From Paramacrobiotus richtersi (lineage: Eukaryota; Tardigrada; Eutardigrada; Parachela; Macrobiotidae), in NCBI GenBank assembly GCA_034698045.1, contig JAQGAU010000252.1, positions 1-33,057 of the forward strand: a DNA stretch of 33,057 bases, given 5' to 3'. Every line of letters starts with the position of its first letter. The stretch's first letter is position 1. This document shows positions 11,560-22,478 of this stretch, piece after piece. A program made the position numbers and the translations under genes. The notes under the pieces are model-generated. The model was not told where the DNA came from and searched no databases. It saw only the letters and a program-made list of their open reading frames with translations.

Positions 11560-11757
11560 TGAAAATGCCTGCTTTGAAACAGCACGGAATGGACCTAAAA
11601 ACCACAGAACTATCGGTTAAGTTTGCGCTCCTGTCGTCAGCGATCATGTGTACATGTGAGCCAGTATCAATCGTCATTGTTAAGTAAACAAATGCATATC
11701 GTACCTCAAGAGATGGCCGGTATTATTATTCATGAACTTTGCCGGCACTAACGTCAA
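11560..11757 (-). promoter_or_regulatory. Conserved upstream block, copy 1
   Basis: This block begins about 95 bp upstream of the start codon of copy 1 and matches 16258-16455 upstream of copy 2 at roughly four bases in five. That is clearly better than the introns of the same genes. It holds a GTAAACAAA word, like a forkhead-factor site, kept in both copies. No TATA box stands out. It is probably a promoter or 5' untranslated region. Confidence 0.45.
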
Positions 11758-11782
11758 AGTGCGCTACTTATCGCTATCAAGC

Positions 11783-12905
11783 GCGATGTGTTTAAAGAAC
11801 TGTGTAAACAACAGATAGTGGAACATGTCGATGAGCATGGTGAATGTGTCACATTTTGTGTAGAGATCAACGATTCAGTGCGGAATAGATCACTCATGAA
11901 GTTGGAGACATGCGACGATGATCCGGTATGTCGTGAAAATGGTTTCGAAAACTGCTCCAACATCCAACAATGAGCATGCACATAAAGGTCATGAATGCCC
12001 AAAATGTGGTAGGAGTTTCGCATGAGAATTTATTGGACTACAGGCGAATATAAAGGTTAGTACTCTCGCTAATTTTACGGTCCTAAACCGGAGAACATCT
12101 TTCTCGGTTTGCAGCCTAATGATTACTAATTACCAGCTGTTTGCAAACCTTTCTTTCCTTAACTACTATCAAAACGGCGGAACACATTTAAAAGCTGTTA
12201 AGAAATGGAATACTGGAATAATCGAAACTTTCTAATAAACTTGGAAACAGTTTGGCTTAAAATCCAACGGCTTAAGTGTGAAAATTTACAAACTTGTTGG
12301 CCAAGGAGCAAGTTCGGTATCTGCAGCGAAAGCTTTGACAGTAAGAGCGATTTAGATTGACATGTGGTTTCCCACAAAACAAACAAAGGTTTCTTGTGTG
12401 GAATTTGTTTGGAGAAGCTTCCATATTTTTACCTTCTACTTGTTGCACATATCAAAAAACCCGGATCCGCCGCTAGAAACAGAAACAACGATTCCGTTTC
12501 GGCTTTTAAATGCGTTATTTGTCCTGACGGATTCTTCAGCCCCGATGAACCGAACAAACGCGTCAAAGGTCACGAATAGCGGATGCATATGGATCCACTT
12601 GTGCCGTGTGCTGTTTCCATTCCGTCGGTTACTGTCGCGGTAATTGTTCGATGAGCATCGTCCCGCTGATCCATCAGCCGAGTATTCTGGTACAATTTGA
12701 CTCACTGCTTTCGCGTGGCTGGATGATTTGGAAATGCATCTCGTTACCCTTGATCCGAGCTACAGTTCAAGCGTGAGCAACCGCAGTGTGGAGAACGCTT
12801 TGTATCCATGAAGTCGTCGCAAGGTCGCGTTTCTGACGTTCATAAAAAGCGGAAGCGGAAAACGAGTCGACATAAACTGTCACAGACCAACGGAAAAACG
12901 GGAAC
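11783..12905 (+). pseudogene. Decayed copy of the 3' end of the zinc-finger gene
   Basis: Bases 11783-12058 align with the end of exon 6 (7545-7780): a GAACATGTCGATGAGCATGG-like finger end, a GATGATCCGG stretch, then CATGAATGCCC and the donor AAAGGTTAGT. Bases from about 12280 to 12905 align with exon 7: ATCTGCAGCGAAAGC, TTCTTGTGTGGAATTTGTTT and a GTTGCACAT segment. The frame is broken by several stops, including TGA codons near 12023 and 12357 and a TAG near 12577, and by frameshifts. The base matching the acceptor G of exon 7 is also changed. It lacks the rest of the gene, so it is a by-product of the segmental duplication and not an independent gene. Confidence 0.88.
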
Positions 12906-13142
12906 AGTAATATGCGGTCTGAACTGAACTGACATACTGTACTGGAATAAGGCAATACATTTTGCGCTGTTAACGAAGTTTGTTTCGGGATTGTTAACGT
13001 TGGTGGTGTTCCGTTAACTGAGAGTATTACCTATTCCACATCCTGAATTTTGTTTCCAGTGCACGTGATTTATTACTGGAATGCGTGTTTTTTATATCGG
13101 ACATGGTTTGTTAGTAGAAATACAGTATGTTCTGTGATAAGG

Positions 13143-13310
13143 TTACTGCAGTAACTCACGTGCGTGCGAAAGTGCGGAAGAAGCAGCTGCTTCTTCCGTT
13201 ACTTCTTTGGTAAACTGATTGGCTGTACTTCTGTGTTGCAGTGAATCGACTGGGTGACCTTTTCTCATGCGTTCATCAAATCTTCGATTACGAAGGGAAA
13301 ATTTATCGAA
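13143..13310 (-). CDS. Possible terminal exon of an unidentified minus-strand gene
   Basis: A pyrimidine-rich acceptor (TTTTTCCTTCAG) precedes 56 in-frame codons including a TAA stop. The peptide is hydrophilic and helix-like, with FDKFSLRNRRF, QFTKEVTEEAAA and HARELLQ. It lies downstream of the stop of the second 436-residue gene and has no counterpart in unit 1. A related but decayed stretch sits at about 16925-17040. It could be an alternative 3' exon, or a remnant of another gene. No partner exon in phase was found between 13311 and 13717. Confidence 0.3.
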   Translation of the reverse strand, partial: FDKFSLRNRRFDERMRKGHPVDSLQHRSTANQFTKEVTEEAAASSALSHARELLQ

Positions 13311-13717
13311 CTGAAGGAAAAACAAGTGAAACACGAAAACATAATATTATATTATGTACAATAAGCGATTCAGAGTTTTTTGAATAATGTCTGATGACTC
13401 ACATTTAGTACTAGTCAGAGACTACAAAACTCACACTGCTCACAGCTAGATCCCGAGGTACGACTGTATGAGTATGAGGTAAAGGTACACATCCAGAAGG
13501 TAAACACTGCCTATACAGTTTTAATCAACGTATGGTTTTTAATAAATAATCAGATCTTGATAGCATTCATTGGTACATTTAGGTGTGTAGTCAATCTCTG
13601 ATCACATGCTTCAGATTCCTGGTACACGATAGGTACGTTCATTTTATGAGGTATTTGCATAATAATACTTACAAAAATCGTCATGCATAAAGCATAAAAA
13701 AATTAAATCAAAGAATC

Positions 13718-16164
13718 CTAAGATATGATACAAGACTTTGCACGACTCTCCAGCCGGAAATCATCCATGCTCCTCACCGGTGCCGTCCCTTCCACCTCCT
13801 TGACCTCTCCCGTAAAATACACTCGAAACCCCGTCACATACTGCTCATCCACCGGGCGGGTGCTCTTACTGTTGGGGTCATATTGCATCTCATTCCACGT
13901 ATGCATCGAATCAAACCCTGCTGTCTTCTCATTGCCACTGAATGTTTTGTAGATCACCGTCTCCACAAATACCACTTTACATCCACTTCGCCGTACCCAG
14001 GTATCCAGTCGTTCTCTGACCACACTGATCCGTTCCAGCTCGCCCATTTTGTACCACTTGGGATCGCGTGTCAATCCGGCAGCGAAATACCGACTGCAGA
14101 TGGTTTCCGGAGAATAACCTGGGGGCGCAGGGACTTGGAGGCGCGGGGTGGCGAAGGCCAAGCGAAGGAAGCGCCAGTGGAATTCGTGGAATTCTCCGTC
14201 GGTGTAGCAGGCGTTGTAGACGTTGAGGGGATCGCCGGTAGATTTCACGCCCCGGGCTAATAATGTCTGGATGTTGAGGAGCCGTCTATTCTCCGGGATG
14301 CTAGCCGCCCAATTGTTCAGCTTACCTGTTAATAAGTCAAAGTAAAGAAAACAATTTCTTTCGGTTTGTCTAATCGAGTGTCGGTATAATGATAACATAA
14401 ACACAACAGTCGTAAATCGTTATAAATATTGTGTGGATATCACGTATCTTGCTCCATGCGAAGGATGTTTGCTACCGTCGTCGCGTAGCAGTAAAATCAT
14501 ACTGCTGTTGAATGAACGAAGGCTAGTTCCTTATGAGTTCTAAAGCTGAAGTATCTTATACATCTGAAGATGATGTGTTTTCACGTAGCAATGATTTAAC
14601 CTGTAGTTTAATAACTTAAGCGCTGTAAGCTTCTCATAATCTCATGCGTATACAGTAGTTCTGAAACATTACGGTGACCTTTAACACTGATAATGTCCAT
14701 ATATAACAGCACTGCGTTGTGTCTGTATATAATGTTTCGGTTTAGAATAACCAGAATGTTACGAAGAAGGTCCAGAAACGATATTAAATGAAAACGTGAA
14801 GCGTCTCTTGATTCCTTGAATACTTCTAGTAAGCATAGTAACTGTTATCCTTACTGATTACAAATTTTATTTGCAGACGAATTATAACATTACCTAGCAC
14901 TTCCGTAAACCCTTCCCCGCTAGGAAACCGGAACATGCCCCCCGGATCGGTCATCTTTGGGAAGAAATCCAAGAAGCCAATATCTTCATGGCACGGTTCG
15001 GGTGTCGTTTCGTAAAAGATGCGGAAAAACTGGATAAAGGTCTGTTTGGTTAGAGAGGCCAGCGAGGTTTTCTGTTTCCAAGCGGTGGCATCGGGATTGA
15101 GTTCGCCATGGGCACCGCGAATGAGTAGAGATTCCACGGTGAGGATACGACCGGAAATGGGATTCTGCTGTAGCCATGTGTTGGCTTGTTCGGTTAGGTC
15201 GGTCAGGGTTTGGTTGTCTTTTGGAATGACACTGGGGATGAAACTTACGTAGCTGATTTGCTGTGCCTGCAAAACGTACTGCTGTAGTCAATTGAATATG
15301 ACACAAGAAGGGAAATGGGAGAAGGGTAATTTAAAAAATGACAGATCTTTTTCTGGGGCTTTAAAAACTTTACTTTGTTCATTTTTGTCTGTTATCGTTG
15401 GTACTGCAAGAATCTGCTCCGGTGAATAGATGTTCCGATCTCAATACGCCCATATCTGTGCGTTCATAGATGTGCAGTACGAAAATTGAACAGCTGATCA
15501 GAATTAGCTGATATGCTTTTGAATTATACAGTACGAATACTTTAAAGATTCAGCGCACTCATTCTTGTGGAAACTACCGCATGGGCGAACTACCGGCATA
15601 AAGTGGCCAGTTCTCATAATATTATAGTCAGACGTTTCTAATACAGTACAGACTACAGAATCAGATGCATACCGTATACGGTACTGAAAAATGAATTCTC
15701 ACGTTTCCGACACGATACTGTCAAATACTAAACTTCTCTTCTGGGTCTCCCAGTAACTTTTATCCAAAGTAGGCTTACGGTTCTGAAGTGGGATGCTTAA
15801 GTACAAAAGCTACATAATTACAAATGTACCTTACCTGATCTGATTCATTCGGACCCCGCGGCTGCAGCCAGATTCTCAGCCCTTTGACAAACGGCTTCGC
15901 GTGTTCCCCATAGATAACAAATTCACTGTGATCCGGATCGCGGACATGGTCCTTCTCCACTAAAAAGTGAACCGTCTCACAGCGGATCACTTTCATCCGA
16001 GGATGCTCCCGTAGGAAAGCATTAGCCGGAGGGATTAGCGTGGAGAACGGCTCGAATTCCGGCCAATGTAAGAACGAATCGGGACGGATACACTTCGGCA
16101 GGAAATCAACGTATATCAGCCCGCCAGACAAGGCTTCGGCTTCCTTCGCTTTACTGGATTCCAT
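13718..16164 (-). CDS. Four-repeat protein of unknown family, copy 2
   Basis: Exons on the minus strand are 16164-15835, 15266-14894 and 14325-13718, the same 330/373/608 nt as copy 1, also giving 436 residues. Both introns are 568 bp, against 340 and 586 bp in copy 1. Junctions are CAG|GTAAGG to CTGCAG|GCAC in phase 0 and CTAG|GTAATG to AACAG|GTAAGC in phase 1. The frame continues upstream of the chosen ATG to another Met (MNFICTF), but the inner Met is the one shared with copy 1. The four-repeat layout is the same. Differences from copy 1 cluster in a few spots, such as YDPNSKSTRPVDE against YDYSTKSHRPVHE near the C terminus. The function is unknown. Preserved exon sizes and about 90% identity argue for purifying selection. 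Confidence 0.85.
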
Positions 16165-16257
16165 ATAAGAGTTCGTGTTTAGGAAAGTGCAAATAAAATT
16201 CAATAAAACTCTAGTCTGCTGCGATAGTAAACGCTTGTCACAGGAGAATCGCTAATA

Positions 16258-16455
16258 TTGAAAATGCCTGCTTTGAAACAGCGCGGAAAAGACTTAAAAG
16301 CCGAAGAGCTATCGGTGAAGTGTACGTTCGTGTCGTCAATGATCACGGGTAACATGTGAGCCAATATCAATCGTCATTGTTGAGTAAACAAACGCATATC
16401 GTACCTCAACAGAAGGCCGGTATACTATGATTCATGAACTTTGCCGGTACCTACG
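16258..16455 (-). promoter_or_regulatory. Conserved upstream block, copy 2
   Basis: This is the counterpart of 11560-11757, at the same distance from the start codon. The best-kept core reads CATGTGAGCCA, TATCAATCGTCATTGTT and AGTAAACAAA in both copies. Confidence 0.45.
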
Positions 16456-16470
16456 TAAAATTGCTCTGCC

Positions 16471-17309
16471 TGACACTCGGCTCGCTACGGTTGCATAGTT
16501 ATGATTTCATACATACTACTGATACGGTGGCCGACATATATGTTTGCTTTACTTTGCCATAATATTATCGACGTGCCGGTAGTTTTACACAATCGATACC
16601 CGTGCCGTTCTGCTGCATTCACCGTGCTATACGATATGATTTTTTCTGTGGGCCCATTAATACTTCTTACGTTTCGAATTCTTCCTGTATGTGGTGGATT
16701 ACGAAACTATGTAGATTTTGTACGTATAGTCTCATTTTATAGTCGCTTGTGCTTTCGGTCGAAATCGAAATAATATAGTTTTCACAATAGAACAGGTTTA
16801 ATACAGAATCGTCATAGAAAAAACAACCGGATATGAAAACAGTGTAGGATGACTCAGCATCCGACCACATTCACACTTCCGACCGTCATTCTGTGAACTG
16901 GTCACCGCCAACGGCCAAACCCTGTAAAAATGGGTGCAGAAGCAGTGCTGCTAATGTTTCTGCGGTTACTACACTTTCAAAAGAATAATTCTTTATAAAC
17001 TGGCTTTACTGCGTAATTACTGCGATGCGTCGCAAACTTGCGCTTAGTTATTAAAATTGTAGATATACTGTATATACATAGTACATAACTATGGGTAACA
17101 CCTAGCATATCACTACTGTATCTTTCAGTAATAACTATACTGGGATTTTAATGATTTTTCTAGCAGTCCACCTATTTGCCAGTAATAACTTATACTTGAT
17201 TTATAAACGCCCTTGCATCGCTACATGTTGATGTGGGATTTCAAAAATGCCAGCGAGACAGCATACCTCTTCAATGTATCGAGAAAGGTTTTGTACATAT
17301 GTGGATAAG
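16471..17309. other. Gene-poor interval
   Basis: This interval lies between the conserved flank of copy 2 and the last channel exon. A 90-codon plus-strand frame at 16501-16773 is AT-rich and unsupported. About 16925-17040, read on the minus strand, resembles the candidate exon at 13143-13310: a CCAGTTTATAAAGAA word followed by an Ala/Glu-rich stretch, broken by stops. It may be the remnant of a third duplication unit. Confidence 0.35.
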
Positions 17310-20300
17310 TTACGACCACACAAGATAACCAAGTGGATTGCCGACCAAGATCTGCGCCGGGGTTTCGGAATAAAGGAACGATATCCAATAGACAAGATTG
17401 AGCAGTCCAAATGATAAAGGAAACCTAAATAAAAAATAAAAATATAAATACACATAAATACATATGGACACGCATTAGGTTCGTAATATGTATGCACTTA
17501 ACAAAATACCAATCAAACCAAACGAAGCACTTGTTCCGTTTGGTATTAAAAATGGAAATATGCTTGTAGTAAGCTGAGCATTATCCCGCATAACCTTTAA
17601 TGTTATGCACTGAAATATCAAGCTAATCACCCGCTTTCACCAGTCTCCAAAAACGTTTTGAGCGATGTATCTTGTAACAACGAAATATGCAGCAGGTTCA
17701 CATCAACTTGCTATTTGTTAAGTTTATGTATCTTTCATCAAATTACGGTAGTTTTATTATTTAATTATTTACCGACTGAACACAGATGCAGTGCAGATGA
17801 AGTACGGACGTACAAGGGCCAGTGCTACATTTTATTTGGTCTAGAACTACTGTACAACACGTTTACGTTATCTCGTAATTACGTCCCCAGTTACAATTAC
17901 AATTATTATTCTATAAATTCACGCGGTACGCGTTGATAGACAGATGCATGGTATCAGATCACAGTAAAATGTTTTAACTTCCGAAAAGAGATTAATTTCT
18001 ACTAGTGTGGCGTAATGATCAAGTTGTACAATTAGTATGCGTTGGAAGTCAGCAAACTTACAGCTATTATTAATATTAATATCGATGTACCATTTCTGTT
18101 TGTAAACAAAATCAAACATCAAAAAAATATAGCCGGTATTTCGTTAGTATTACCCGATTCTGGAGGACCGGTCGAGCAGACTGACGGAATTTGTCGGGCT
18201 AGCACGACATTTTCCCCGTCGTATTAGTTCGCTTCGATAGGTTTCATTCCCCGTAATACAGTAAAATAGTTTCTGGCAAAATGATTCATTTCCAAACGGA
18301 GAATCCAGGCTCGGTATGACTGATGTTTGGTTGACCTTTACAGCACTTTGGGGTTTTAGTGCACCAATATGATTCGTTTGGTTCTCCATATAAAACTGCA
18401 AAAAGGTCACCCGTAATACACATAAAATTTTAGTAATAAAAACTAAACTAAAATACATTACGCTTGTTTCAAAATATTTGTAGATTACTTTGGGACGAGA
18501 AAGATTTCCCAGCATCTCGGCAAGTTCCACTTCCGGTATATCTTCCCACTCGTCTTCAGCTTTGGCCGTGGCTTGATCGTCCTTTGGAGAGTTTAACTCC
18601 TCGAATCCAGTTTTAGTGAAGAAATGCACAGCTGTAACATTGGGGTTTTGCCATAGAGTAGTGTTTTTGTAAACCGAAAAGTCACGTTGTGTTTCAGTTT
18701 TTTACAGTCCACTGCTGCTAAGACGCTTCAATTCATAAAAATTTAGATCAGTTTCGAAACGTTTTGCAAAAACTTTCAATTGATTAAAAGAATACTGTAC
18801 ATGACTAACTTTGTAGCATAGGAAGTTAGTCGCTGTGCGAGGTCAAAGGGTTACAGGCATACTACGTGTCTGTAATTCAGAAATTACCTGCAAACTGAAT
18901 GATGCTGGCACTGACATATAAGTTGCATACTAATATGTACCTGCAGGAAGAAAAATAGGTTATCTACTCGTATGCAAAAACAGCAAAGTACCGGTGCTCG
19001 GAAACTCTATGAAATGAGATATGTACTGTATACCATTCCAGCGCAGTTGGATAGGATGTCTAAAAAACAATCAGAGCAAATTACCTTTAACGTGACATCG
19101 ATGAATAAATTGTTAGTCACTTTTTAAACATCTTGAAATGAAATTACTGGCTTAGAGATGTCGGACCGGAGCGCACTCAAGCCACTCTACTACGGCTTTC
19201 TCTGAACTGTCTGCACTTATTCGTGCTGTACTGTATTTGCTTGTACAGATATAACTATTTTGTATCTTGTATGTGTCGATTTAATGATAAGCAACTTGTG
19301 CCGATTGTGAGTACACTGCATACTTATGATTAAAATACTCATCCTGAACTTAGTTTTCAGTCGTGGTAGTTATATTGCTACTTAAAAGTACCTACGTATA
19401 ACTTTGTGAATTATAAGCATAAAAAGTGTACGCACTTTTGGAAGAATATCTTTCTGATCTTGATTCATATTGGCAAGTGTTAGCAACGCCATAATCCCTA
19501 AACTCAGCCGTTCGGTAGCCTAACAAAACAAGAAATACAGTACATAACAAAGACAAACACAGATTTAGATAAACTGGTTGTACTATGCGCTAAAGAATCC
19601 CCACCTCCCGATTCAGCCAGAAGGATACCCACGAGAGTATCACGATCAGCATGCAGGGTAAGTATATTTGCAGTAGAAAATATCCCATCCGACGCTCTAA
19701 TGTAAAATCCACTCGTACCATCGAGTAGTTCTCTGCATATTCAAGCGTCGTCAATTTCCAACTTAATTAAATACTTTGCTGTCTGTAAGCAAACAACAAT
19801 GACCCTTGTCTGTGTTTACCTTTCTTTATGCCGCTGTCAAACTGGGCAAAGAAATTCTCACACGGCATACCCTTGAGTTCAAACTGGGATAAGACCATCT
19901 TGTCTTCCCGTTTAACTTTTTCCGGATCTGTTGGAAAAAACACCGGCCCGTTGATAAAATACCATATTCATATAGTTAGACAGTGGGCTGCTTACCCCAT
20001 CGATAAAGCACTTCATGAGCCTGATATCCAACTGCAGAAAGTATGTAATACGCAGATTTTTGCGTGAAAATTCATGATATATGATCAATGGCTTATAACA
20101 ATGTAATGCATGACTTACAGCTTCCAATAATTAAAGGGCATGACTAAAACATACACAACAGAGATGTAAGCATACGACAGCATGGTTAACTAACACAACT
20201 AATGGATTATCATCAAAAATTATGTGTACTGATACCTGTATATCCGCTGGATAAAAAGATAGCCTTTAAACAAAAAATAATATTAGCTACAACGGAATCT

Positions 20301-22478
20301 GCAGAATCTTCGTCTACGTAGTTTTTGAATGAATGAAGTATAGATTACCTCATATTACAGTGTGCGCGTATACGGAGTCTACAATACCAGTAATATTAGG
20401 ACACATATGGGAACTGACAAGGCTTGCGAACATAAATACCTCATACTATACAAGATATCCCCCGTGGTTTGTAGTCGCAGAAGTTTGTTGGCTGTTGTAA
20501 TCGTATGCATGAAATACTCTTTTCCATTTCGGAAGTATGTGTCGGGCTGCAAAAAAATTTATTAGACTGCATATTTTTTTACGCTCGTATATTTCTGTTA
20601 TGAGAAAAATACATCCAGACCGAATAAATCGTTAAATGAAAAATTAGGCAGTAGATAGCGAAGTTCTGCATCAAGGTTAAAAAAGCAGATCGACGCTTTT
20701 GCTTATTATAAAGCCGAGTCGTAGAACTGGGGTCTCGTTCATTACTGTTTTTCTTCTATGTTACCAGTATTGCTTTGCGTTGGGTTACTTATAATTAAAA
20801 TAATTAAAATAATTATAATAATTATAATTAATTATAATTGTAATAATTATAATACCGAAAGTATTACCACTTTGCATAGGACTGGTTATGTATAGTAAGT
20901 ACTGCTAATGATAACAATTAAAAGTACTTCTAGCACATGTAAACACTTATTGTCAATTTGTATTTATTGTAAAAAGTAAAAAGACCCTTAGAACACATAC
21001 GCACAGAGTAATATTGGGCTTTTTTTAAACTTCTGTTAATTTTGCGCTAACATCCAGTAATTACATGTACTACCACTTAAAATGCCCGTTTAACAGATGT
21101 AAGACATTTCGTTGACGTGTAACTGGATTATTAGTCAAATGTCGGTTTTACTGTATATCGCCTAACATCAGAAAAAGGGTTAAATGCTGTATCCACACAC
21201 TAACGAGCTTCGGATTGAAAAAGCATTCATCGTGCCCTAACGCAGCAACTATTATCACATCCGCTGCTCTAAACGTTTCTGAACGTTGTTTCGCTGCTGT
21301 TCTATACGCTTTGCTAAGCGTTTAGTTATAGCAACAGGGATTACCTTCCATATGTTATCCAGCATCAGATTGTTGAGGGCAAGTTCCTTCATATTATCCG
21401 ATCCGTTAAACTTTAATCGTTCATCCCGCCATTTCTGTCGAAAGTAGATATCCATAGAGTAATCCTGGGGAATAGCAGATTGGGGATAAATTGCCCGATC
21501 CATTTGACAAGGGGTTGAATCGCGAAGGTCATGCGTGGTTGAACTTACGCTGTTCAGTTCGCTAATTGGTCCCATACTGATCACCACCATATTGATTAGC
21601 ACCGGCGTTGGACCATCTGCACCGCAATGGTTAAAGCTACGTTATGTCAGTTACAAAACGTGAATTACAGCTGTTGGAATTTTTTTTATTTAAAGTCCAA
21701 GTTACAGCATATCTGTATACTAAAAAGTTGTATTTTATGTCATTTTGCTTAACCTTGCGGGCGTTCCAATGCATCGAAACGTTCTGAATACATTACTATC
21801 TTTCTCAACTGTGTTGCAACTAGTACTAGCAACAATAAAATCACCCACATTATGTATTAAAGTTACGTTGTAATAAAGTATAAAATCCATATGCCATAAA
21901 ATCCTCTGAATTCGTGGTTTTCCGAATCGTACACAATGCGATATATATGCTACACCAACACGTACATACAACCTATACCTAAAAAAGCGCTAATGTCATT
22001 ATTCTTAAGAACAAGGCTTTCTTCGAGTTAATGTGGTAAGTCAAAGAAAACTCCTGCATTACTCGGCATGAAGCCAGTGCTCTTACTTATATTTTTTGTT
22101 TCACACTTTGTCAGAAATTAAGAAACTTACGTCCATAATTAGGTCGAAAGGTTTTATTGTATCTGTCGAACAGGGAGTTTAACAAAGCTGTCACATTGTT
22201 GCTGTACTCTTCATCCCGTTCCGGTGTTTCCGCAAGACGTCGCTGCCGATACCGCCGTTCTACTGTTACATTCGATCCGGAAGTAATCGAATAAATATAG
22301 GTTCTCTTGACAGGTTTGTGGCCAGATAGCACAGGATCAAGGATGATTTGAGCTTGGATAAAATTGCTATACATTTGTAAAAAAACTGCGTTAACGCTGA
22401 ATGCTTGTACGTTCAGATCACTACCACCTACCAATATTGACAGGCCGATAAGAAAGCAACAATGCTCCTAAGATTCAT
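17310..22478 (-). CDS. Cys-loop ligand-gated ion channel subunit, GABA/glycine-receptor-like
   Basis: Sixteen minus-strand exons: 22478-22432, 22366-22131, 21616-21549, 21464-21345, 20546-20440, 20378-20349, 20263-20236, 20143-20119, 20031-19996, 19927-19820, 19732-19605, 19519-19392, 18940-18888, 18631-18462, 18395-18154 and 17424-17310. Every junction is GT-AG and in phase; the total is 1641 nt, or 546 residues. The order is a signal peptide ([16 protein letters not shown]), a ligand-binding domain ([32 protein letters not shown]), a 13-residue Cys-loop ([15 protein letters not shown]), then [15 protein letters not shown]1 is [21 protein letters not shown]2 [17 protein letters not shown]3 [17 protein letters not shown] and TM4 [18 protein letters not shown]. 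Such subunits form pentameric plasma-membrane channels. The TM2-TM3 loop ([14 protein letters not shown]) is longer than usual and is the least certain join. The ligand cannot be told from sequence. Confidence 0.9.
19392..19519 (-). other. TM2 pore exon with a cation-type selectivity motif
   Basis: The joined sequence is [21 protein letters not shown]. Anion channels of this family usually read PAR before the V-x-LG stretch. Here the Pro is gone, the linker is one residue shorter, and Glu occupies the -1' position next to Arg 0'. Cation channels such as nicotinic and 5-HT3 receptors have GEK or GER there. Confidence 0.75.
20791..20854. repeat. AT-rich simple repeat
   Basis: About 64 bases consist almost only of TAATTA, AATTAT and AATAAT words inside the 798-bp channel intron 20547-21344. 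Low complexity; no function is suggested. Confidence 0.85.

Larger units (their letters stand above)
7545..11770. repeat. Tandem duplication, unit 1
   Basis: This unit holds the last part of the large zinc-finger gene and the minus-strand 436-residue gene with about 300 bp of 5' flank. It matches 11783-16470 in the same order and orientation. Coding parts of the minus-strand gene match at about 90% by protein, introns are much more diverged, and the 5' flank is well conserved. Boundaries were read by eye, so they are uncertain by tens of bases. The left boundary lies inside exon 6 of the finger gene, near the words for CCEVFQEL. Confidence 0.8.
11783..16470. repeat. Tandem duplication, unit 2
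   Basis: This is the second copy of 7545-11770 and lies directly behind it. It contains the decayed finger-gene tail (11783-12905), a segment absent from unit 1 (about 12910-13700), and the intact second minus-strand gene with its conserved flank. Similarity to unit 1 stops shortly after the shared words GAACTTTGCCGG. Confidence 0.8.

Noticed and set aside
16501-16773. Plus-strand 90-residue hydrophobic frame that looked briefly like a receptor membrane segment.
   Set aside because: It has no family motif, splice partner or conservation with unit 1; AT-rich sequence often gives such frames.
17247-17414. Plus-strand 55-codon frame starting MPARQHTSSMY.
   Set aside because: It is antisense to the TM4 exon of the channel, whose minus-strand reading gives a clear [13 protein letters not shown] segment in phase with the previous exon.
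18941-19391. Possible micro-exon reading FIDVTLK before TM3.
   Set aside because: Its donor phase (0) does not fit the TM3 exon (phase 2), although it would have shortened an odd linker.
22432-22467. Alternative channel exon beginning GAGCATTGTTGC with its own hydrophobic stretch.
   Set aside because: It has no Met and needs an unseen upstream exon. The ATG at 22478 with a 65-bp intron gives a signal peptide and full phase agreement.
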